A stretch of 24,687 bases of DNA. Origin: Bacteroides sp. Lineage in GTDB: Bacteria; Bacteroidota; Bacteroidia; Bacteroidales; Bacteroidaceae. The stretch's first letter is position 1. Each line of letters starts with the position of its first letter. The stretch covers positions 1-24,687 of the forward strand of contig JAJPZL010000076.1 in NCBI GenBank assembly GCA_021204375.1, in the 5' to 3' direction. A model generated the notes under the pieces. It was given only the letters and a program-made list of their open reading frames with translations. It did not search any database and was not told the DNA's origin. Positions 19,771 through 24,687 of the stretch are shown here, in pieces. Made by a program: the position numbers and the translations under genes.

Positions 19771-22432
19771 ATGAAAAAAGTCCTTTCCCTATTGGCAGTC
19801 TGTTTGATAGATATTCATATCCTCACAGCCTCTTCCATCCTTATTACTGACCTGCGATGTGAGAGTCTTACGGATCCGCTGGGTATTGATAACACCCTTC
19901 CGCATTTCAGCTGGAAGATACAATCCACGAACCCCGTGCAACCACAGTATTATGAGATCCAGGTGGCATCAGACAGTATACGGCTGATACAGAGCACTCC
20001 TGATCTATGGAATTCAGGTAAGACCCGGAGACCGGCTTCTGTGATGGTCCCTTATGAAGGAAAAGAGTTAAGACCGCGCATGCTCTGTTACTGGCGGGTC
20101 CGTATATGGGATGAAAAAGGAGAAGCATCCGACTGGAGTCCTATCGGGCGGTTTGCTGTGGGCATTCTGGAAAATGATAAACTTCAGGGAGCGTATATAG
20201 GACTTGCTCCAGGCCACGGGGATGTCCGTGCTCCGCTCCTGAGGAAAACCTTTACAATCGATCTATTGGCCACTACTTTCCTGCATGTTAGTTCCCTGGG
20301 TTATCATGAAGCTTATATCAATGGTATCAAAGCGGACAGCAGAGTACTGGCTCCGGTCACTTCTCAATTGGATAAACGTTCACTGATCGTAACGTATGAT
20401 ATTACTCCCTACCTGCAACAGGGAGAGAACGAGATCGTATTATGGCTGGGACAGGGATGGTATAAGAGAACAACCTTCGGAACCGATTACGACGGCCCCC
20501 TGGTAAAGGCGGAAATGGATATATTACAAAACGGGAACTGGCAACAAATCCTGACGACCGACACTTTGTGGAGCGGTCGTGAAAATGGATATTCGGATAC
20601 TGATACCTGGCAGGCCCTCCGGTTCGGCGGAGAAAGAATAGACGGACGGTTACTTCCCGGGGATCTGTCGGCTGATGGACTGAATAAACTGGAATGGTTC
20701 CCTGTAACAGCCATACCTGTTTCCAACCACAGAGAAACACCACAGATGTGCGAACCGGATAAAATACAGGAAGTACTACCCCCCCCCACCAGAATATTCA
20801 GGTCCTTAGTGAGAACTCCTGGTTGGTGGATATTGGAAAAGTAATAACCGGATGGTTTGAATTACAGCTGCCACCACTCCCGGAAGGACATGAAGTAATA
20901 GTGACCTATACAGACGATCTTACATTAGATCCCAACTTTACAGACCAAGGAGAAAGCGACATTTATATTACTTCCGGCAAGAAAGGCGATATTTTCTGCA
21001 ATAAATTCAATCATCATGCTTTCCGGTATGTAAAAATAACCAATTTGTCCTATAAACCTGAAAGCAGACAGGTCAAAGCGTATCTTATTCATGGAGATTA
21101 CAAACCGACCGCCACTTTCGAATATTCAGATACAGACCTGAATGCCATACATGCTATGATCCAATACACGTTGAAGTGCCTTACTTTCAGCGGGTATATG
21201 GTAGACTGTCCTCACATTGAACGTGCCGGCTACAGAGGCGACGGCAATGCATCTACCCAGGCACTGCAAACCATGTACGACGTTTCTCCTGTTTTCCTGA
21301 ACTGGTTGTAGTCCTGGAACGATGCAATGCGCAAAGATAGAAGCCTGCCGTATGTAGCACCCAATTACATAACTACCGACGGCGGTCCTTACTGGTGCAG
21401 CTTCGTGGTATTTGCTCCCTGGAGAACGTATGTAAATTACAACGACTTACGCTTCATAGAACGATACTACGACGCAATGAAACAATGGATGGAATATGTG
21501 GATAAATATACGGTTAACGGATTGCTGGAACGATGGCCCGACACGGAATACCGGAGCTGGTATCTGGGCGACTGGCTCGCCCCTGCCGGTGTGGACAGCG
21601 GGAATGAATTCTCCATTGACCTGGTTAATAACTGTTGCATCAGTGAATGTTTAGGTACTTTGCAAAAAATAGCTACTGTATTGAGAAAACCGGAAGAGGC
21701 TAAAGAGTTTGCTGAGCGTAAAGCAGCATTGAACCGGCATATACATGAAAGATTCTACAATCCGGAAGAGGGTATCTATGCAACCGGTTCGCACCTGGAT
21801 ATGTCGTACCCTATGTTGGTAGGTGCAGTTCCCGGATCCATATACAAGAATGTGAAAGAGAAAATGATCGGATTGAGCCAGGCTCATTATAACAATCATA
21901 TTGCCGTAGGATTGGTTGGTGTTCCTGTACTTACCGAATGGGCTATTCAAAACAAAGAGACAGACTTTATGTACACTATGCTGAAACAGCCTGACTATCC
22001 GGGATACCTGTACATGTTAAACAACGGAGCTACCACCACCTGGGAATATTGGAACGGGGAACGCAGCCGGATACACAATTGTTACAACGGTATCGGCAGT
22101 TGGTTCTACCAGGCTGTAGGAGGTATCCGGCCGGATGAAGATCATCCTGGGTATCAACACATCTATATCGAACCCCAGATCCCCCAGGGAGTTATCTGGG
22201 CAAAGACCACTAAAGAGACACCGTATGGAACCGTCACAGTAAACTGGGAACTGGCAAAGAATCAACAGGACATGTATGTATCCCTGCCGGCAGGGGTACA
22301 AGCCAGTGTGGCAATTTCAGAAAAAGCGATGGGTTGCACAGTGAACCGGAAAAAACAGAGATTAAAAGAGAAAAGTTGCTTTTAAGCACAGGCAGCTATG
22401 AGATCACATTTACATTCACCCCAAACGAATAA
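19771..22432 (+). pseudogene. GH78 alpha-L-rhamnosidase, secreted, three lesions
   Basis: Predicted to remove terminal alpha-L-rhamnose. A signal peptide (VLSLLAVCLIDIHILTASS) is followed by the N-terminal rhamnosidase beta domains (DLRCESLTDPLGIDNTLPHF; FLHVSSLGYHEAYINGIKAD; EIVLWLGQGWYKRTTFG). The frame breaks in a C9 run (20779-20787), stopping at 20842, and resumes as NIQVLSENSWLVDIGKVITGW. The (alpha/alpha)6 domain has VDCPHIERAGYRGDGN (about 21201-21248), then TAG at 21309-21311 in FLNWL*SWNDAM (CAG lost), then YLGDWLAPAGVD and TTWEYWNGERSRIHNCYNGI (22033-22092) with the usual base Glu. A third lesion, a one-base loss at about 22335-22345, causes an early stop at 22383; the corrected frame ends at TAA 22430 (LLLSTGSYEITFTF). 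Restored length is about 887 residues. The GH92 ATG follows after one base, so the two were co-transcribed. Confidence 0.9.
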
Positions 22433-22433
22433 G

Positions 22434-24647
22434 ATGAAGAAATTACAGGTACTATCTATTATCTTTCTATTTACACTTGCCCTACCTGCACAGGTTAAAG
22501 ACCTGGTACACTATGTAAATACTTTGTAGGGAACCGATTCTCATTTTGACCTGAGTTACGGGAACACCTATCCGACCACCGGTATACCCTACGGTATGCA
22601 TACGTGGTCGGTACAAACCGGAAAAAACGGAGAAGGGTGAAAATATCAATATTCCATACATACAATCCTGGGGTTCTGCCAGTCGCACCAATGCAGTCCG
22701 TGGGTAAGCGATTACGCCGTTTATTCTTTGATGCCCGTAGCATGGAAACTGGTTGTAAATCAGGAAGAGAGAGCTACCGGATTCAGCCACGATAATGAAA
22801 CAGCTAAACCTCATTATTACAAAGTAACGCTGGATAATGGTATTACTACCGAGATGGCTCCTACAACACAGGGCGTACACCTGCGCTTCTCCTTTCCTAA
22901 AAACGAAGAGGGTTACCTGATACTGGATGGCTATACGGATATAAGTGAGATCCATATCGACCCGGATAAAAGACAAATTACCGGTTGGGTTAACAATCAA
23001 CGTTTCGTGAATGAACCCTCTACCTTCCGGAACTACTTTGTGGTACAGTTCGATCAACCCTTTGACTCCTGGGGGATTTGGGAAAATCAGGAAGATAAGG
23101 TTTTCGCCGGACAACTTACAGTGGCAGGGAAAGGGTACGGGGCATACATCCGGTTCAGGAAAGGAACCACCGTACAAGCCAAAGCAGCCTCCTCGTACAT
23201 CAGTTATGAACAAGCCCGGATCACGCTCGGCCGTAAATTGGGCAAAGATAAAACCCTGGAAGTAACCAAAGCCCGCGGAGCAAAGACCTGGAATGAACTG
23301 CTAAACAGAGTCCTGGTAGAAGGAGGAACAGAAGAGCAGATGAGGACATTCTACTCCTGCTTGTTCCGTGCCAACCTTTTCTCCCGTAAATTTTACGAAC
23401 GCGATGCCGACGATCAGCCTTATTACTACAGTCCTTATGACGGGAAAATATATAGCGGTTATATGTACACCGATAACGGCTTCTGGGATACTTTCCGTTC
23501 ACAGTTCCCCCTGACAAATATTCTCCATCCCACTATGCAGGGACGCTATATGAATGCGCTACTGGATGCATACGACCAATATGGATGGTTACCTTCGTGG
23601 TCGGCCCTGGGAGAGACCGGAGGTATGATAGGTAACCATGCGATCTCATTATTGACCGATGCCTGGGTAAAAGGTATCCGCACCTTCGATCCTGAAAGGG
23701 CCCTGCGTGCCTACGCGCACGAAGCAATGAATAAAGGTCCGTGGTGAGAAGCCAACGGACGCCAGGGATGGAAAGAGTACTTCCAGTTAGGATATGTACC
23801 CTACCCGGAATCCCTGGGTTCTACGGCACAAACACTGGAGTATGCCTATGATGATTTCTGCGGATATCAATTAGCAAGGGAAACCGGAAATAAATTCTAT
23901 GAAGAGATATTTGCCCGGCAAATGTACAATTACCGGAATGTATTTGATCCTTCAACCGGATTCATGCGCGGCAGAGGAACAGACGGCCGATGGCAGGAGC
24001 CCTTTGATCCGTATGTTTTGGGTGGCCCTTATTATGAAGGAAATGCCTAGCATTATACATGGTCGGTGTTTCACGACGTACAGGGATTGATCAACTTGTA
24101 TGGAAACAACGAAAAATTCACCACCAGGATGGATTCGGTATTTACTGTACCCAGTGTGATCAAACCTGGTACATACGGCGGTGTTATCCATGAAATGAAA
24201 GAGATGGAACTGGCCGGTATGGGACAATATGCTCATGGCAATCAACCTATACAGCACATAATCTTTTTGTATAGTTATGCCGGGCAGCCCTGGAAAACCC
24301 AATATTGGGCACGTCAGATCATGGACAGGCTCTACAACTCTACAGAAAGAGGTTATCCAAGCGATGAAAACCATGGAGGCATGTCGTCCTGGTACGTATT
24401 GAATGCCCTGGGAATTTACAGTGTCTGTCCCGGAACGGACGAATATGTGCTGGGCAGTCCGCTTTTTCCCAAAGCAACAATTACGATGGAAGATGGCAGT
24501 AAGTTCGTTGTTGAAGCTGTTGAGAACAACAAAGAGAATGTTTATATTCAATCTGCCACACTTAACGGGGAACCGCTGACCAGGAATTGTATTACCTATA
24601 AAGATATAATAAAGGGTGGAACGCTACGTTTGGAAATGGGTGATTAA
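22434..24647 (+). pseudogene. GH92 enzyme with HGNQP motif (possible mannose-1-phosphodiester mannosidase), four in-frame stops
   Basis: Secreted GH92 protein, with a signal peptide (VLSIIFLFTLALPAQ) and no lipobox. Four nonsense codons interrupt one otherwise continuous frame: TAG 22527-22529 in YVNTL*GTDSHF (Gln lost), TGA 22638-22640 in NGEG*KYQYS (Trp), TGA 23745-23747 in KGPW*EANGRQGW (Trp or Gly) and TAG 24048-24050 in YEGNA*HYTWSVFHD (Trp). There are no frameshifts. Restored length is 737 codons, full length. Conserved pieces are YPTTGIPYGMHTW, SHQCSPWVSDYA, QTLEYAYDDFCGYQLA, YAGQPWKTQYW and DENHGGMSSWYVLNALGIYSVCPG. The general-acid Glu of canonical HGNEP is Gln (codon 24243-24245, HGNQPIQH), and the base region reads DEN rather than DED. 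In characterised GH92s the Glu-to-Gln change goes with cleavage of mannose-1-phosphodiesters, where the leaving group needs no protonation. That specificity is inferred here. It starts one base after the GH78 stop. Confidence 0.9.
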
Positions 24648-24687
24648 CCCAACAAAAGCAGAGGTACTACCGCAGATGCTACTCCTT
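24648..24687. other. Trailing 40 bases with no recognised feature
   Basis: After the GH92 stop only 40 bases remain. I see no start codon with a plausible coding stretch and no hairpin in them. The PUL may continue beyond the window. Confidence 0.4.

Noticed and set aside
4933..22345. Treating all frameshifts as sequencing errors and calling the genes intact
   Set aside because: Ten nonsense substitutions are not explained by homopolymer error, and 4.4 kb of nifJ and ldhA has no lesion. It cannot be excluded for individual sites without reads.
7449..24050. Stop-codon reassignment or programmed readthrough across the PUL
   Set aside because: All three stop codons appear in-frame, TAG would have to stand for both Gln and Trp, frameshifts accompany the stops, and nifJ, ldhA and susD end normally with TAA or TGA.
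7449..24050. Footprint of a cytosine deaminase (DddA- or AID-like) causing the nonsense changes
   Set aside because: The base preceding the changed C varies (A, G, T and C on the relevant strand), with no 5'-TC preference and no clustering on one strand.
1..24687. CRISPR arrays, tRNA or rRNA genes, integrases or transposases
   Set aside because: None seen on either strand; no direct-repeat array and no recognisable recombinase motif.

Overview
The window looks like chromosome from an anaerobic member of the Bacteroidales. The reasons are a SusC/SusD pair, secreted lipoproteins with Bacteroidetes-type lipoboxes, a TPR-transmembrane-HTH (DUF6377-type) regulator, DUF4961-type surface proteins and a Bacteroidales-like one-polypeptide pyruvate:ferredoxin oxidoreductase. 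The genus cannot be fixed by eye; a Tannerellaceae or Dysgonomonadaceae relative would fit. Every gene seen lies on the + strand.

Layout. (1) Positions 1-4627 hold two intact core fermentation genes: nifJ, cut at its 5' end by the window edge, and a D-lactate dehydrogenase. (2) Positions 4770-6371 hold a membrane-bound TPR/HTH regulator, broken by two frameshifts that both fall in A8 tracts. (3) Positions 6663-11608 hold a GH38-type alpha-mannosidase and a GH92 alpha-mannosidase lipoprotein, both broken. (4) Positions 11944-19562 hold the glycan capture block: SusC (broken), SusD (intact), a DUF5005/DUF4185-like lipoprotein (broken), a small unknown lipoprotein (intact) and a DUF4961-type lipoprotein (broken). 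(5) Positions 19771-24647 hold a GH78 alpha-L-rhamnosidase and a second GH92 enzyme, both broken.

Together, regions 2-5 form a polysaccharide utilization locus (PUL). When intact it would have bound an alpha-mannose-rich, rhamnose-containing glycan at the surface, imported it by SusCD and trimmed it with two GH92s, one GH38 and one GH78. The second GH92 has HGNQP in place of the usual HGNEP. That exchange of the general acid Glu for Gln is known from GH92 enzymes that cleave mannose-1-phosphodiesters, so the target may have been a phosphorylated mannan or rhamnomannan.

The most striking property is wholesale decay. I count 10 in-frame nonsense codons and 9 frameshifts across eight PUL genes. 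Between lesions the reading frames and signature motifs are well preserved. The 4.4 kb of nifJ and ldhA has no lesion. This points to recent loss of function of the whole PUL, although sequencing or assembly error must be excluded, because 8 of the 9 frameshifts behave as single-base deletions, several of them in homopolymers.

Non-coding DNA holds likely terminators after nifJ and after the regulator, dyad-symmetric sites before the regulator, the GH38 gene and susC, and a 145-nt element with 14-bp perfect inverted ends and a competing internal stem before the GH78 gene.
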